NCBI GenBank assembly: GCA_017454745.1
Contig: JAFTCL010000034.1
Coordinates: 1 to 64,000, forward strand
Direction of reading: 5' to 3'
DNA from: Kiritimatiellia bacterium
GTDB lineage: Bacteria; Verrucomicrobiota; Kiritimatiellia; RFP12; UBA1067
Length of the DNA stretch: 64,000 nucleotides
A program made the translations under genes and the position numbers. The notes under the pieces were generated by a model. The model searched no databases, was not told the origin of the DNA, and saw only the letters and a program-made list of their open reading frames with translations. Of this stretch, positions 41,093 through 51,600 are shown piece after piece (position 1 is the first letter of the stretch; the number at the start of each line of letters is the position of its first letter).

Positions 41093-42667
41093 ATGAGAAC
41101 AGGTCTAATCGCCATTGGGGTCATGGCTGTTTCCGCACTGCTGGCGGTAGATCACGCATCACGGGATCTCGCGGGAGACGCGGAACGGTATTTCGCAACG
41201 CACACGGTACCGGGATTGAAGTCATTTCAAGATCTTTTGAAACTGGCGGTTTCGCCTATCAACAATCCGGCAGCGGTGGACGCGACGGTTCAGCCCAAAC
41301 ACAAGGAGAAGAAAGTCCGCTGCTGGGGACCAATGATGGTTCCCGTATTCCGTTCGTGGGGACTGAATGCGGAGGAGCTGGATTCCGACGCGCTCGCGAA
41401 GGGCGAATTGCCGGATGTTATCTTCGTCACCCAAGCGCCATATTACACGCATGGCGACGTCGAGATGATCTTCCGGGCGGCGGCGGAAGGGGTTCACGTG
41501 GTCACGCTGAACATGACCGACCGTTGGAGCGAGGTAATCGCGAAACGTCTCGGTTTCGCTTACGGCGGGGTGCTGACAATCGGTGCGCCGGAACGGGGCG
41601 GCGTACTGTTCCCAAACAGTCAGAAACTCGTTGACGGTTTTCCGGTAAAACCTCGGCTTGACGCCGAATTCCGCGAAATCGGGCAATGGTTGCACGGGAT
41701 GTATCTGACTGGTGACCGTTGCCTGATGGGAGTGGCGGATATCAGCCAGGGACGCATCGCCACGGCGGTCGCGCAATATCCGGTCGGGCGCGGGGCGGTC
41801 ACGCTTTTCGGACCCCGCCTTTACGAGAAGCCGGATCTGCCGGTCTGCAAACGGATGCTGCTCAACCTGGTCGATCTGCGCGACCCGACGCCTAAACCAT
41901 TGGTACTGCCGTTCGTATATCATCCCGATCCGCCCGAAGGTAAACCCTACTTTGAACTTCGTGTACCGGGCACACGCGATGAATACCTCACGGAGGCGCG
42001 TCCGAAAGACCACATTTGGCATTTGGGATGCTTCTTCTCGTGGAAATTCATCAACGGCATTAACTTTTGGGAACCGAATCAGCACGGCGTGACTAAAGTG
42101 GTTTCCCATCGGGAGGAAAAGACGGCGCAAGGCGCACAGTTCGATTCCGAATTGGACTATGCCCTTGACGGCCGCGTAATCTTGCGGGAACGCCGGACCG
42201 TGGACGCGGTTGTCCGCCCTGACGGCAATTACACCCTCGAATGGACCTGCCGTTTCGAAGCGCTGGACAATCTCGCGTTCACCGCCAGCAAACCCCAATG
42301 GGACAAGGAAAAAGGGACTTGCAACGGTAACGGATACGCCGGGCTTTCCGCGCGTCTGGCGAAAAACGCTGCGTTTTCATACTCCTACACGAATGCGCTC
42401 GGTTCGGTTGACGCGCGATGTTACGGCGACGTCTCGCCGCGTATGGACGTTTACGCAAAGTCGAAACGTACCGGTGATACTACTCGGCTTTCATTTATCG
42501 CCGACAAGCCGACGGCCAACTACACCCTGCATTGGCCGGAAAAGAACGGCGGCGACGGGTTCCACTTCATCGCCTTTCCGGAGATGTTTAACGGAACGCT
42601 CCAGATGAAGAAAGGCGACAAGCGGGAGTTCCATTACATGGTTGAGGTTATGAAGGTTCTGCGTTGA
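41093..42667 (+). CDS. Secreted protein: amidotransferase-like N-terminal domain plus DUF6807 (PmoA-like)
   Basis: The 524-residue protein has a signal peptide (IAIGVMAVSALLAV). Residues about 25-265 are homologous to the same region of the next gene (shared DRWSEVIAKRLG, YGGVLT, HGMYL.GDRCL.GVAD) and look like a ThuA/glutamine-amidotransferase fold. Residues about 280-524 are a DUF6807/PmoA-type beta domain, with KDHIWHLGCFFSWKFINGINFW as its hallmark His-rich strand. DUF6807 proteins often accompany Gfo/Idh/MocA oxidoreductases and ThuA proteins in sugar operons of this kind of bacterium. The function is unproven; sugar binding or modification in the periplasm is likely. Confidence 0.75.
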   Translation: MRTGLIAIGVMAVSALLAVDHASRDLAGDAERYFATHTVPGLKSFQDLLKLAVSPINNPAAVDATVQPKHKEKKVRCWGPMMVPVFRSWGLNAEELDSDALAKGELPDVIFVTQAPYYTHGDVEMIFRAAAEGVHVVTLNMTDRWSEVIAKRLGFAYGGVLTIGAPERGGVLFPNSQKLVDGFPVKPRLDAEFREIGQWLHGMYLTGDRCLMGVADISQGRIATAVAQYPVGRGAVTLFGPRLYEKPDLPVCKRMLLNLVDLRDPTPKPLVLPFVYHPDPPEGKPYFELRVPGTRDEYLTEARPKDHIWHLGCFFSWKFINGINFWEPNQHGVTKVVSHREEKTAQGAQFDSELDYALDGRVILRERRTVDAVVRPDGNYTLEWTCRFEALDNLAFTASKPQWDKEKGTCNGNGYAGLSARLAKNAAFSYSYTNALGSVDARCYGDVSPRMDVYAKSKRTGDTTRLSFIADKPTANYTLHWPEKNGGDGFHFIAFPEMFNGTLQMKKGDKREFHYMVEVMKVLR

Positions 42668-42685
42668 AATTGGAGAAAGAGGGAA

Positions 42686-44260
42686 ATGATGAATCACCAT
42701 ATTGTCCGTTTTGCAATATCAATGCTCGCGTTCTGTATGTTGTCCATATCGAATGCCGACGACGAAGTGCCGCGCTCTTTCTCAGATGAGGTGGAACGCT
42801 ATCTCGCCACGCATCCGGTGGCGGGAATGGATAGTTATGCCGATTTCTGCCGTCTCGCGGCGCAACCGGCGGCACAGGGCGCGGTTGACGCCGCCGTGCA
42901 ACCCGACCACAAAGCCCGGAAGATCCGCTTCTGGGGCGCGTTGGAACACCTCGCGCTCTTCAAGACATGGGGACTGGACGCGGAAGAGTTCGATCCCGAA
43001 GCGGCGGCGCAAGGGGTTTATCCCGATGTCATCTTCTGCCATCTCGAACCGAACTATTCGCAAGGAGCCATCGATCGGATTCTGGATGCCGTTCGTCACG
43101 GCACGCACTTCGTCACTTTGCAGAATACTGACCGTTGGAGCGAAGTGATTGCGAAGCGGCTCGGTCACACCTACGGCGGCGTGTTGACCGCGCCCGCGCA
43201 GGAGCGCGGCGGCGTATTCTTCACCAACTGCCCAAAGCTTTTCGCCGGATTCCCGGAGGGACGGCTAGACATGCCGCTTTTCGGTTTTGTCGGTCAGTCA
43301 CGTCACGGAATGTACCTTTCCGGCGACCGCTGTCTGCTGGGCGTGGCAGACACGCACAAATGCCGTATCGCGACGTCGATCGCACAATACGCCTACGGCA
43401 AAGGCGCGGTCACTCTTGTCGGACCGTGCGTTAATCCCCGTTCCGAGAAAGAGATGAACGATCCCGTCTATAAGCGGCTTTTGCTGAATCTGGTGACATT
43501 GTTGCCCGCCATAGTCAGCGAAAAGCCTTATGACGTGCTGCTCTATACGCGTTGGAAATGGCATCGCGATCCAAAGACCGGGGCTGTAGGTCCGAAAGGC
43601 TCGTTCCATCATTTCTCCACCGAGACCGGCGCGGGAAATATGGCGGCATATTTCACGGCCAAGGGCCGCAAGGTAAAGGTAACGGACGATCCCGAAATCT
43701 TCCGCACCGAAGGATTCCGGAAATGCCCCTGCGTGGTCTTCGCCTGCGCCAACGAGGAACAGTTTGAGACCGAAACCCAGCGCGAAGCCTTCTATGCGTG
43801 GGCGAAAGCGGGCGGCGGAACGCTCGTCCTGCACTCCGCGAGCAATTGCGAACTCGGTAATGCGGCATGGCGGGATTTTCTGGGCGGGACCTTCCTCTTT
43901 CACTACCCCAAGCACTTCCCCGTGCCGTTCTCCGAAGCAGACCGCACCCATCCCGCGATCGCGTGTCTGCCGAAGGATTACGTTTGGCCGGACGAGGAGA
44001 TTTATGTAAACGACATGGTACCCGGTGCCGTTACTCCGGTGCTCACATTCCGGGCTGATACCATGCCAGAGGAGATGCGGGATTGGCTCAAGTCGCGCGG
44101 ACACACCGCAGTAAACGGACTCCACATTTTGGAATGGACAAAGGATTACGGCAAGGGCCGCGTTTATTATTCCGCGCTTGGACACGACGCTTCCGGTTTC
44201 GCCAGACCGGAATTTCTCGAACATCTCTACCAAGCCGCGCTTTGGACAACGGGACAGTAA
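42686..44260 (+). CDS. Secreted protein: shared amidotransferase-like domain plus ThuA domain
   Basis: This 524-residue protein has a signal peptide (FAISMLAFCMLSISNA). Residues about 30-275 are paralogous to the N-terminal domain of the preceding gene. Residues about 285-520 are a ThuA (trehalose-utilisation type) domain: DVLLYTR, FHHFSTETG, GGGTLVLHSAS, DRTHPAIACLP, DEEIYVND and GKGRVYYSALGHD at the end. ThuA-like proteins interconvert or bind sugar derivatives. Together with the Gfo/Idh/MocA enzyme and the DUF6807 protein it forms a three-gene cassette. ATG 42689 is an equally possible start. Confidence 0.78.
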   Translation: MMNHHIVRFAISMLAFCMLSISNADDEVPRSFSDEVERYLATHPVAGMDSYADFCRLAAQPAAQGAVDAAVQPDHKARKIRFWGALEHLALFKTWGLDAEEFDPEAAAQGVYPDVIFCHLEPNYSQGAIDRILDAVRHGTHFVTLQNTDRWSEVIAKRLGHTYGGVLTAPAQERGGVFFTNCPKLFAGFPEGRLDMPLFGFVGQSRHGMYLSGDRCLLGVADTHKCRIATSIAQYAYGKGAVTLVGPCVNPRSEKEMNDPVYKRLLLNLVTLLPAIVSEKPYDVLLYTRWKWHRDPKTGAVGPKGSFHHFSTETGAGNMAAYFTAKGRKVKVTDDPEIFRTEGFRKCPCVVFACANEEQFETETQREAFYAWAKAGGGTLVLHSASNCELGNAAWRDFLGGTFLFHYPKHFPVPFSEADRTHPAIACLPKDYVWPDEEIYVNDMVPGAVTPVLTFRADTMPEEMRDWLKSRGHTAVNGLHILEWTKDYGKGRVYYSALGHDASGFARPEFLEHLYQAALWTTGQ

Positions 44261-44294
44261 TAAAACTCCGCCCGACGCCGCACCGTCCCGCATG

Positions 44295-45500
44295 TTACAG
44301 CGATATTTCGACGAGCGTCTCGAATCTGGCGGTACGCGGGAACAGATCGAACAGCTGGGCGCGGCGGAGGCGGTAGCCGCCTTCGAGAATTATCTTCAAA
44401 TCGCGGGCCAAGGTGGCAGGGTCGCAGGATACGCAAAAAATTCTCGGCACAACGCTGTCACGCAGTTGTTGCGCCACGTTTACCGCCATGCCGCCGCGTG
44501 GCGGGTCAACGATAACGGTGGTTTGGTCCCGATGCGCCAGAATCCCGTTTAAATCAAAATGTTCCGCGCCCAATTCCAGGCAACGGAAATCCGCCGGTGA
44601 ATTCCACGCCTTGGAATTTTTCTGTGCGGCAGCAACCGCCGCCCGCCCCGACTCCACACCCACCAAGCGAGTTCCCCCGTTAACGAGACAGGACAGACCC
44701 AACGCCCCCACGCCGCAATAAAGGTCAACAATCTCTCCCGCCCCGGAGATTGACGAAAACCATTCCGTCAATCTCCGGATAAGCAACGAAGCGGCAGCGG
44801 GGTTTACCTGAAAGAAACCGTCCGCCGGAACTTGGAGCGACCCGAACGGGGTACGCTCGGTGAGCATCCGGGGTAAAGTGGAATGCCGCATGGCGGCGCT
44901 GTACCATCCCGCGCCGTTGGATTCGGTGCAACGGAACACCACATCCGCGCCGGGACGAAAACGCCGCACGATAGGCGGATGCAACAACCGGGACAACTCG
45001 ATGTTTATTGCAGGGTCGGAGAGCGGGCAGCCGGATGTCGGCAAAATCTGATGGGAACGTTCCCGCATATAACCGAGCGCAATCCGTCCGTCGCGATTAC
45101 AGCCGCAATGCAAAGTGAGCTTGTTGCGGTAATTAAGGTGGCGGGGCGACGCGACCGGCGGAAGCAGGTTCAATCCGTCATATCCCGGCAATCTAGCCAG
45201 TGCCTCTTGAAGCTGAGCCTGCTTGACGGCCAATTCCGCAGGATAGGCAAGATCGGCGTAAACGCAACCGGGAACCGGTGAACCGGAGGAAAGCCTGCAA
45301 TCCGAACCATCAATCCGGTCGCGGCTCGACGTGAGCAACTTCACAATACGCCCTCGCAGAAAAGAACGCTTGCGCTGCACGATTTCGATCTGGACGGTTT
45401 CTCCGGGAAAGGCCCCCGGAACGAACACCACCGCGTTGTCGAGACGGGCCAAGCCGTCACCACCGTAAACGCACTTCTCAATGGTAACCGTTTCCGTCAC
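44295..45500 (-). CDS. RumA/TrmA-family RNA (uracil-5-)-methyltransferase
   Basis: The 401-residue protein has an N-terminal TRAM-like domain (IEKCVYGGDGLARLDNAVVFVPGAFPGE), cysteines that could hold an iron-sulphur cluster (DCRLSS, GCVYADLAY, SGCPLSD), and a C-terminal SAM methyltransferase. The methyltransferase part has VDLYCGVGALGLS, VDPPRGG, SCDPATLARDL with the catalytic Cys, and LFDLFPRTARFETLVEISL. It forms 5-methyluridine in 23S rRNA (RlmD-like) or tRNA; the sequence alone does not decide which. Its ATG overlaps the miaB stop by four bases, so it is translationally coupled to a second RNA-modification gene. Confidence 0.9.
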   Translation of the reverse strand: MTETVTIEKCVYGGDGLARLDNAVVFVPGAFPGETVQIEIVQRKRSFLRGRIVKLLTSSRDRIDGSDCRLSSGSPVPGCVYADLAYPAELAVKQAQLQEALARLPGYDGLNLLPPVASPRHLNYRNKLTLHCGCNRDGRIALGYMRERSHQILPTSGCPLSDPAINIELSRLLHPPIVRRFRPGADVVFRCTESNGAGWYSAAMRHSTLPRMLTERTPFGSLQVPADGFFQVNPAAASLLIRRLTEWFSSISGAGEIVDLYCGVGALGLSCLVNGGTRLVGVESGRAAVAAAQKNSKAWNSPADFRCLELGAEHFDLNGILAHRDQTTVIVDPPRGGMAVNVAQQLRDSVVPRIFCVSCDPATLARDLKIILEGGYRLRRAQLFDLFPRTARFETLVEISL

Positions 45501-46849
45501 TGCACCACCTCGCCGTAAAGCGTCTGTGGGGCGGCGCGGGTTATGCGGACGGGGACGATAACTCCGGCGCGAATACCCGGCACCGGTTCAAACACCACGA
45601 TTTTGTTGCCGTCCGAACGACCGGCCCAACGTTTGGCGTTGCGCAAACTGCGCCCCTCCGCCAACACCTGCTGGACCGTCCCGACCAGTAATTCGTTGTT
45701 TCGGACCCCGCGCAAATCCTGATCGGACAGCAACACCTGATTGCGCCGCATCTTCTCCGCTTCCGAAACATCGTCCTCCATTGCTGCGGCCGGGGTACCC
45801 GGACGAGGCGAATACTTAAAAATAAAGGCGTTGTCAAATCCTGCGGCATCCATCAAACTGCGGGTTTGCTCGAAATCCTCAACCGTTTCGCCGGGGAAAC
45901 CGACAATCACATCGGTGGTGAGCGCGAAATCCGGCATCGCCGAACGCAACCTGCCCACCGCGTCAAGGTACTGCCCGCGGGTATAACCACGACGCATGGC
46001 CTTCAAAATGCGGTCGGAACCAGACTGCACCGGCAGATGCAGGTGGTGGCAGATTTGGGGTATGGTGGACATCGCCCGCACCAATTCGGCGGTACAGCCG
46101 GAGGGGTGGCCGGAGGTGAAACGAACGCGCAAAATGCCTGGCAAGGCGGCAACCGCCTCCAAAAGCCGCGCAAAGGGCTCGCGGTAGCCGCCGGGTGACG
46201 GCGGGTCAATCGCGTCATCCCACACCGGGTTCATTCGGCCGTAGTTCATCACGCTCTGGCCCAACAGGGTAACCTCGCAAACGCCGTGCCGGGTTAGCGC
46301 GGCGATTTCAGCGACAATCTCGCGCGCCGGTCTGCTGTATTCGCATCCACGCACATCGGGAACGATACAGTAGGCGCAACGGCGGTTGCAGCCCAACAAG
46401 ATGGTGACAAAAGCAGAAAAACCTCCGTCCTCGGTATGCGCTTCCGGAACGTCCGGCACCTCGTTGGGATCGGAGAATTCGCTGATCCCGCGTTCGCCGG
46501 CCATTACCCGTTCCACCAGCCGCGGAATCGCCCCGGCCCGGCGGGTTCCGACCGAAAAATCCAGCGTCGGGACCCGTTTGAAGATTTCATTCCCCAACCG
46601 TTGCGCCATGCATCCCATCAATCCCACCAAACGTCCGGGATGGTCGCGGCGCGAAGCGCAAAGCAAACCGAGTTTACCCAGCGCCTTGTCTTCGGCCTTG
46701 GCCCGCACGCTGCACGAGTTGACGATCACCAAATCGGCGTCATGCTCGGATTCCGCCGCGACATACCCGGCGGCGGAAAGCACCGCGGATACCGCTTCGG
46801 AATCGCGGACGTTCATTTGGCAGCCGTAAGTGTGGAGAAAAAACTTCAT
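45497..46849 (-). CDS. miaB: tRNA-2-methylthio-N6-dimethylallyladenosine synthase
   Basis: This 450-residue protein has all three MiaB parts. An N-terminal UPF0004 domain binds one [4Fe-4S] cluster (TYGCQMN, NSCSVRAKAEDK, GCMAQR). The radical-SAM domain has the CxxxCxxC motif GCNRRCAYCIVP and later HLPVQSGSDRILKAMRRGYTR. A C-terminal TRAM domain recognises tRNA. It methylthiolates i6A37 in tRNAs reading UNN codons. It lies 12 bases downstream of the metallophosphoesterase and overlaps the next methyltransferase, forming one minus-strand operon. Confidence 0.95.
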   Translation of the reverse strand: MKFFLHTYGCQMNVRDSEAVSAVLSAAGYVAAESEHDADLVIVNSCSVRAKAEDKALGKLGLLCASRRDHPGRLVGLMGCMAQRLGNEIFKRVPTLDFSVGTRRAGAIPRLVERVMAGERGISEFSDPNEVPDVPEAHTEDGGFSAFVTILLGCNRRCAYCIVPDVRGCEYSRPAREIVAEIAALTRHGVCEVTLLGQSVMNYGRMNPVWDDAIDPPSPGGYREPFARLLEAVAALPGILRVRFTSGHPSGCTAELVRAMSTIPQICHHLHLPVQSGSDRILKAMRRGYTRGQYLDAVGRLRSAMPDFALTTDVIVGFPGETVEDFEQTRSLMDAAGFDNAFIFKYSPRPGTPAAAMEDDVSEAEKMRRNQVLLSDQDLRGVRNNELLVGTVQQVLAEGRSLRNAKRWAGRSDGNKIVVFEPVPGIRAGVIVPVRITRAAPQTLYGEVVQ

Positions 46850-46861
46850 GTCTGTAAGCAG

Positions 46862-48361
46862 TTACCCTTGGCGGGTGATTTTTTGCGACGCCAGCGGTTT
46901 TCCCGCGTTCCAGAAGGAATCCAGCGGCACCACCTCAAAGTGGAACGGCTGGTCGGGCGGCGTAATGTCGGCGGCGATCACACACGTGTCGCCTTTCCTC
47001 GCTTTGGGAGATTCAATAGAATGGTTATAACCGGTCGCTATAACGTATTTGCTCTTTTTCTCGCCCTTATCGGGGATGATGCTGATTTCATATTCGTGCG
47101 GGCGGGCGCCTTTTACCGCTATTGCCGACGGAAACGCCAGCTTGAACGCATCCTTCTTGGTCTTGGGGATTCCGGCGCCACCGCGGTTGGTGGCTTTGAT
47201 CCGCGTCACATAAAGCTTTGCGTCCGAGGGAAATTCCGGGGCACGAAACTTATGTTTGCGGACGGCGAACGCGTACGGTTTGGATTCGGCGGCGGGAAGC
47301 GGCATCACCCAATCGTCGCCCACGAACAGATTGGTAAGAAACTCGCGGCGGGCAAAGGTGATATGGTCGGAATAAACGCTTACCAGCATACCTTGGCGGC
47401 AGTCTGTTGGATCGGCGATCGGCATCATCTTAAGCGGGTCGATTTTGTCGCGGTTGCCGGCCGCGCCGGTATTTTCGTATCCGCACGGAGGACGGGAATC
47501 GTAAGTACGCCCGCTGTAACGGAGCGAACTGGTTCCGATGGAGGTAAAAGTATCCTGCCAGATCGAGCGTTCGTCGGTCAGCGAATAGTGGGAATGCCCG
47601 GAAAAGGCGATGGCATTGGGAAACGCGCTGAGGGTTTTGGTGACCACGCCGCTGTCGTGTCCCCAAGCCCAAGGACCGTAACAGGTGTCTTTCGGATGGG
47701 GATGCTGGGTATAGAAAAACGGCAGCGCGGGATCGAGTTTCTTCCCGTTGGCGGACATAAAATCTTCGATACGGTCAAAAGAGCATTTTTCACTCCTGCC
47801 GTACCCGTCCCAATGGTGCCCGATAAAGGAATATCCCTTAATCTGCTTCAGATAAATCGGAGCGTACTCTTCTTGGAAAATGCGTTCCCAATTCCCCTTG
47901 TAATCAGTACTGAGAATATGTTTCGGGCGTTCGGCGTCATTCGGGAAACGCTTCTTGGCGTACCCGCCGTATCCGGCGCCTTCCCAATCGTGGTTGCCGT
48001 AAATGAACACCTTTTCGACGGTACGCCCGTCCGGCGCCTTGTTGTTGGGGAACACTTTAAACCAAGCGTCGGCGACCTTTTGCAATTGCTCGACCATCCC
48101 CTTGTCGGCCATGTCGCCGGCGATCATCACCGCATCCACCCCTTGGTCGCGGAACCACTCAAGGGTATGGACGAACGTTTTTGTATCCCCCTGGCGACCG
48201 GTGTCGCCGGCCGTTTCCATAATGTGGATGTCGGACACCACCCCGAACTTAAGCTTGGGGGCGCCGGAAAACAATCCGCCCGGGGCGCGGAAAACACGGC
48301 ATCCTGAAAACGCGGTGAACGACAGCGCGCTGCCGATAAAGAAACGGCGTGACAAATCCAT
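46862..48361 (-). CDS. Exported calcineurin-like metallophosphoesterase
   Basis: The 499-residue start at 48361 is chosen because AAGGAG lies upstream and a Tat-like signal with possible lipobox follows (SRRFFIGSALSFTAFSGC). The metallophosphoesterase motifs are complete and in order: SDIHIM, AGDMAD, YGNHDWEG, then GHSHYS. A C-terminal about 130-residue beta domain is unrecognised. It would act outside the cytoplasm on phosphodiesters or phosphomonoesters. It is first in the operon with miaB and the RumA-type gene, which is an odd partner for two RNA-modifying enzymes. Confidence 0.88.
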   Translation of the reverse strand: MDLSRRFFIGSALSFTAFSGCRVFRAPGGLFSGAPKLKFGVVSDIHIMETAGDTGRQGDTKTFVHTLEWFRDQGVDAVMIAGDMADKGMVEQLQKVADAWFKVFPNNKAPDGRTVEKVFIYGNHDWEGAGYGGYAKKRFPNDAERPKHILSTDYKGNWERIFQEEYAPIYLKQIKGYSFIGHHWDGYGRSEKCSFDRIEDFMSANGKKLDPALPFFYTQHPHPKDTCYGPWAWGHDSGVVTKTLSAFPNAIAFSGHSHYSLTDERSIWQDTFTSIGTSSLRYSGRTYDSRPPCGYENTGAAGNRDKIDPLKMMPIADPTDCRQGMLVSVYSDHITFARREFLTNLFVGDDWVMPLPAAESKPYAFAVRKHKFRAPEFPSDAKLYVTRIKATNRGGAGIPKTKKDAFKLAFPSAIAVKGARPHEYEISIIPDKGEKKSKYVIATGYNHSIESPKARKGDTCVIAADITPPDQPFHFEVVPLDSFWNAGKPLASQKITRQG

Positions 48362-48447
48362 TGCAAACTCCTTGCTTACTGGGTCGAAACGGTTATGTCG
48401 TCTTGGGCTTACACCGCTCGCTGGCATACCGTTTAAAACTGGCGGTG

Positions 48448-48476
48448 ATTCTAACAGTTTACCCCAATGCGGTCAA
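48448..48476 (-). promoter_or_regulatory. Sigma70-type promoter of the metallophosphoesterase-miaB operon
   Basis: On the minus strand, TTGACC (48476-48471), a 17-base spacer and TAGAAT (48453-48448) form a near-consensus promoter with a leader of about 80 bases. Confidence 0.7.
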
Positions 48477-48519
48477 GGGCATTTTTCGTCAACTTTAGTC
48501 GCGCCGCTCGTTTTCCCGC

Positions 48520-48548
48520 TTGAACTCGAAGACCGAAATTAGTATCAT
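48520..48548 (+). promoter_or_regulatory. Promoter of the phosphodiesterase/beta-repeat protein
   Basis: TTGAAC (48520-48525), a 17-base spacer and TATCAT (48543-48548) precede the ATG at 48653 by about 100 bases. With the minus-strand promoter at 48448-48476 it makes this 291-base gap a divergent regulatory region. Confidence 0.55.
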
Positions 48549-48652
48549 ATTTCCGTTTTTGTATCGGGGTTGCCACATCCCCGAAACTAAAGGCACGGCA
48601 AATCTATTGCAAAGCGTTGCCGCAGTTACCAGCCAACGAAAGGGACCAATCC

Positions 48653-51600
48653 ATGACAGCAGGGAAAATGTTCAATGGAAAGCCGCTCGCAAGGGTCGAT
48701 GATTGGGGGTTTGTTGCGATTGTCATCCTATGCATGGCTATGATGCCTTTAGCGATGTTCGCTGAAGGCGTTAAGCGTTCGATGTCGCTTGTGGTAATGG
48801 TGGACGGTCTTCGCGCCGACGCGATCGAATCGGGATACATGCCCAACCTTGAAAAACTGCGCACCGGAAAATGGCAGAGTGGCTACAAGGCCGCATGGTC
48901 GGTGACGGGGCAGATCACTCCGGGCTCCGCGCCGTCCTCCGCGCCTAACCACGTCTCTATCGCGACGGGATTCAATCCGGCAACGCACGGTGTGACATCG
49001 AACACCATACTTGAAAACGGAACTCCGTCCGCTATGCCGACGTGGCTCAAGCGCGTCATTGACGCGAAGCAGGGAGCGACAGCGCTCTTCGTCTATTCCT
49101 GGAGCCCGGACGGTAACATCGCCCCGAGCGAGGGCATAGAGTCCATGGGCGACTCGGACAACGAGAACGCCGCCGCGCTCGCGTCGCGTCTCGCTGCCGC
49201 GAACGCGCCGGACGCGACCTTGTACTTCATCGACGCGGTTGACCACGCTGGTCACGCGGGGCAATACTATTCTTACACCGACGGATACCTCGCCGCCGTA
49301 GCGACGGTTGACGGCTACATCGGCGCCTGCCTCAACGCGATTGCGTCCCGTCCGACCTTCGCGGACGAGGACTGGCTCATCGCCGTCACTTCCGACCACG
49401 GCGGATACGGCACATACCATGGACAGATTACCGCAGGCGGCCACGCCCAGACCATTCCGATTGTTATAGCAGGAACTAACATAACGCAGGGTCGCATCCC
49501 CGGCACACCGTACAACTTCGACGTGGCGGCGTCCGCGCTCCACCATTTCGGCATCACGGTTGCGGGGCTTCAGGCCTCGCTGCGCGACGGCGCGGCGGAG
49601 ACGGTACGGACACTCAATGACGGTCTGTCCGTATATCTCTCGTTCAACGAATCGATGACCGACAACGCGGTCGCTGGCAGTTCCGTCACGCCGGAAATCG
49701 TCGGCTCACCAACCCTAGTGGCGAACGGAATGCACGGCAATAGCATGAGCGTCTCCACGAACAACGTCCTTAAACTCGCCGGCTCCGAATCGCTTTCGTT
49801 CGAGGATTCCAATCGCAGCTTCGCGGCGGTTGTGTGGGCAAAGTTCGCCGACAAGGGCGACGCCGGCGGCGATCCCGTCATTTTCGGCAACAAGTCTTGG
49901 TCGGGCAATGTCAAGGGGATGATTCTCACGTCTAGAAAAAAGGCGGGATGGACCTCCCCCGCATCAGGCGCGGGAGTCGGCCTCAACATCGGTTCCGGTT
50001 CAGGACGCATGGACATCTATCCAATGCCGACCGAGGGTGCATCGGCATGGACCTTCTACGCCGTCACGTATTCCGAGAACGGTACGTACACGCTCTACCA
50101 GGGTCGCAGTGACGGGACGCTCTATTGGGTGTCCGGACAGTTCTCCGCCGCCACACTGGCATCTGGCCTGCCGTTCTACATTGGACAAGACGGAACGGGC
50201 AATTATTCAAAGCACTTCGTCGGCGAAGTTGATGATTTCGCGCTTTGGACGCGCGGGCTTTCGCATGACGACATCCGCCGTATCTACGAGTGCGGAAGGT
50301 CAGGCATGGATTTGGGCGACCTGCTGAAGGTCGATGCGAACGACGCGCCCACAATGGAGGTCTCGGTTGCAGACGGCGAGTACACGCTGGCATTCGGCGG
50401 ACGCCGCACAATGACGCACGAGCTATACATTGCCTACGGGTCTGATGATGCGGGCGGGAACAAGCACGCATGGGAATCGTTCGACAAAATCGCCGACATT
50501 CCAGTGGACACGACGACGCATTCATACACTGTACCCAATGAACTTAAAGCCGCGAACGCGAAGTTCCGCTTCTTCCTGATGCAGACGGACAGCCTTCCGT
50601 ACGCAAAGGAGGTTGAATACGCCCATTCGGACGGTAACGCCTGGATTGACACCGGCATCGCGCCGCGTCGCGACCTCGTCGCGGAGTTTGACGTGCGACT
50701 AACCGCCGACAACACGGAATGGGGTACGGGTAAGAACGACACGCAGATCGCAATCTACGAGAACATATTCGGTGCGTTCTGCGGCACGGACAAGAAAGGG
50801 AACTACGGCATGTGCCGCTATCGCAGATCGGGCAACGGCAACCACAACAAGTGGGATCGCGAATTAAACACCGGGAACAACTACCAGTTCGTCGGCAGCT
50901 GCGTTAACGACACAGACTACCACGTTGTGTTCTCCACAACTAATCTCGTCATCAACGGTACGTCTTACGGCAGCGGAATCACCGCCGCAAACTTCATCGA
51001 AGGCGGATACGGCATTGCGCTTTACCGCAACTTGAAGAACGGAGCAATTTATGACGACACGATGATCGGTTACTTCAAGACCTTCTCGCTCTACACCCCC
51101 AAACGCAAGGTACGCAACTATATGCCCGCCGTTGATGCCGGCGGCACAGTGGGGATGTTCGACACGGTGACGGGGCAATTCCAGACGAGCGCGGACACCG
51201 CGCTCACCGCCGGTTCGGACTGCGACGCCGTGCGCAAGGGATGGGTGCGTTGCGTCTCCGAAAAGGTTTATACTGCGAGCGACACTATTCCTGTCACCGC
51301 TACCTACACGGGTTTGGGGAGCGATCCGCTCGACTTCACCGATTCCGCGAACTGGGTTTGCGAGAATGCATACGGCATCGTGGTCGATGGTACCGTGCCG
51401 ACCACCGATACGGCGGTGACGATAACCGGAGAGACGGCGTTCGCCGTGCCAAGCGGCGCGGCAACGCCCGTCTGTGCGAGCATCAGATTCAACAACGCCA
51501 CTCCAACAAACGCGACGGATTGGAGCGGACTTGATTTCGCCAAAGTGACGGCAAACTCAGTGATTGACCTCAAAGGGCATACACTTTATCTCGGCGATGA

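Noticed and set aside
41222..42298. A 358-codon minus-strand frame
   Set aside because: It lies wholly within the DUF6807 gene on the other strand; low-complexity Arg-rich translation without motifs.
43298..44293. A 331-codon minus-strand frame
   Set aside because: It is antisense to the ThuA-domain gene, which has a signal peptide and clear homology to its upstream paralogue.
46436..48307. A 623-codon open frame on the plus strand
   Set aside because: It runs antisense to miaB and the metallophosphoesterase, both of which have complete family motifs; it lacks any recognisable motif and is an artefact of GC-rich third positions.
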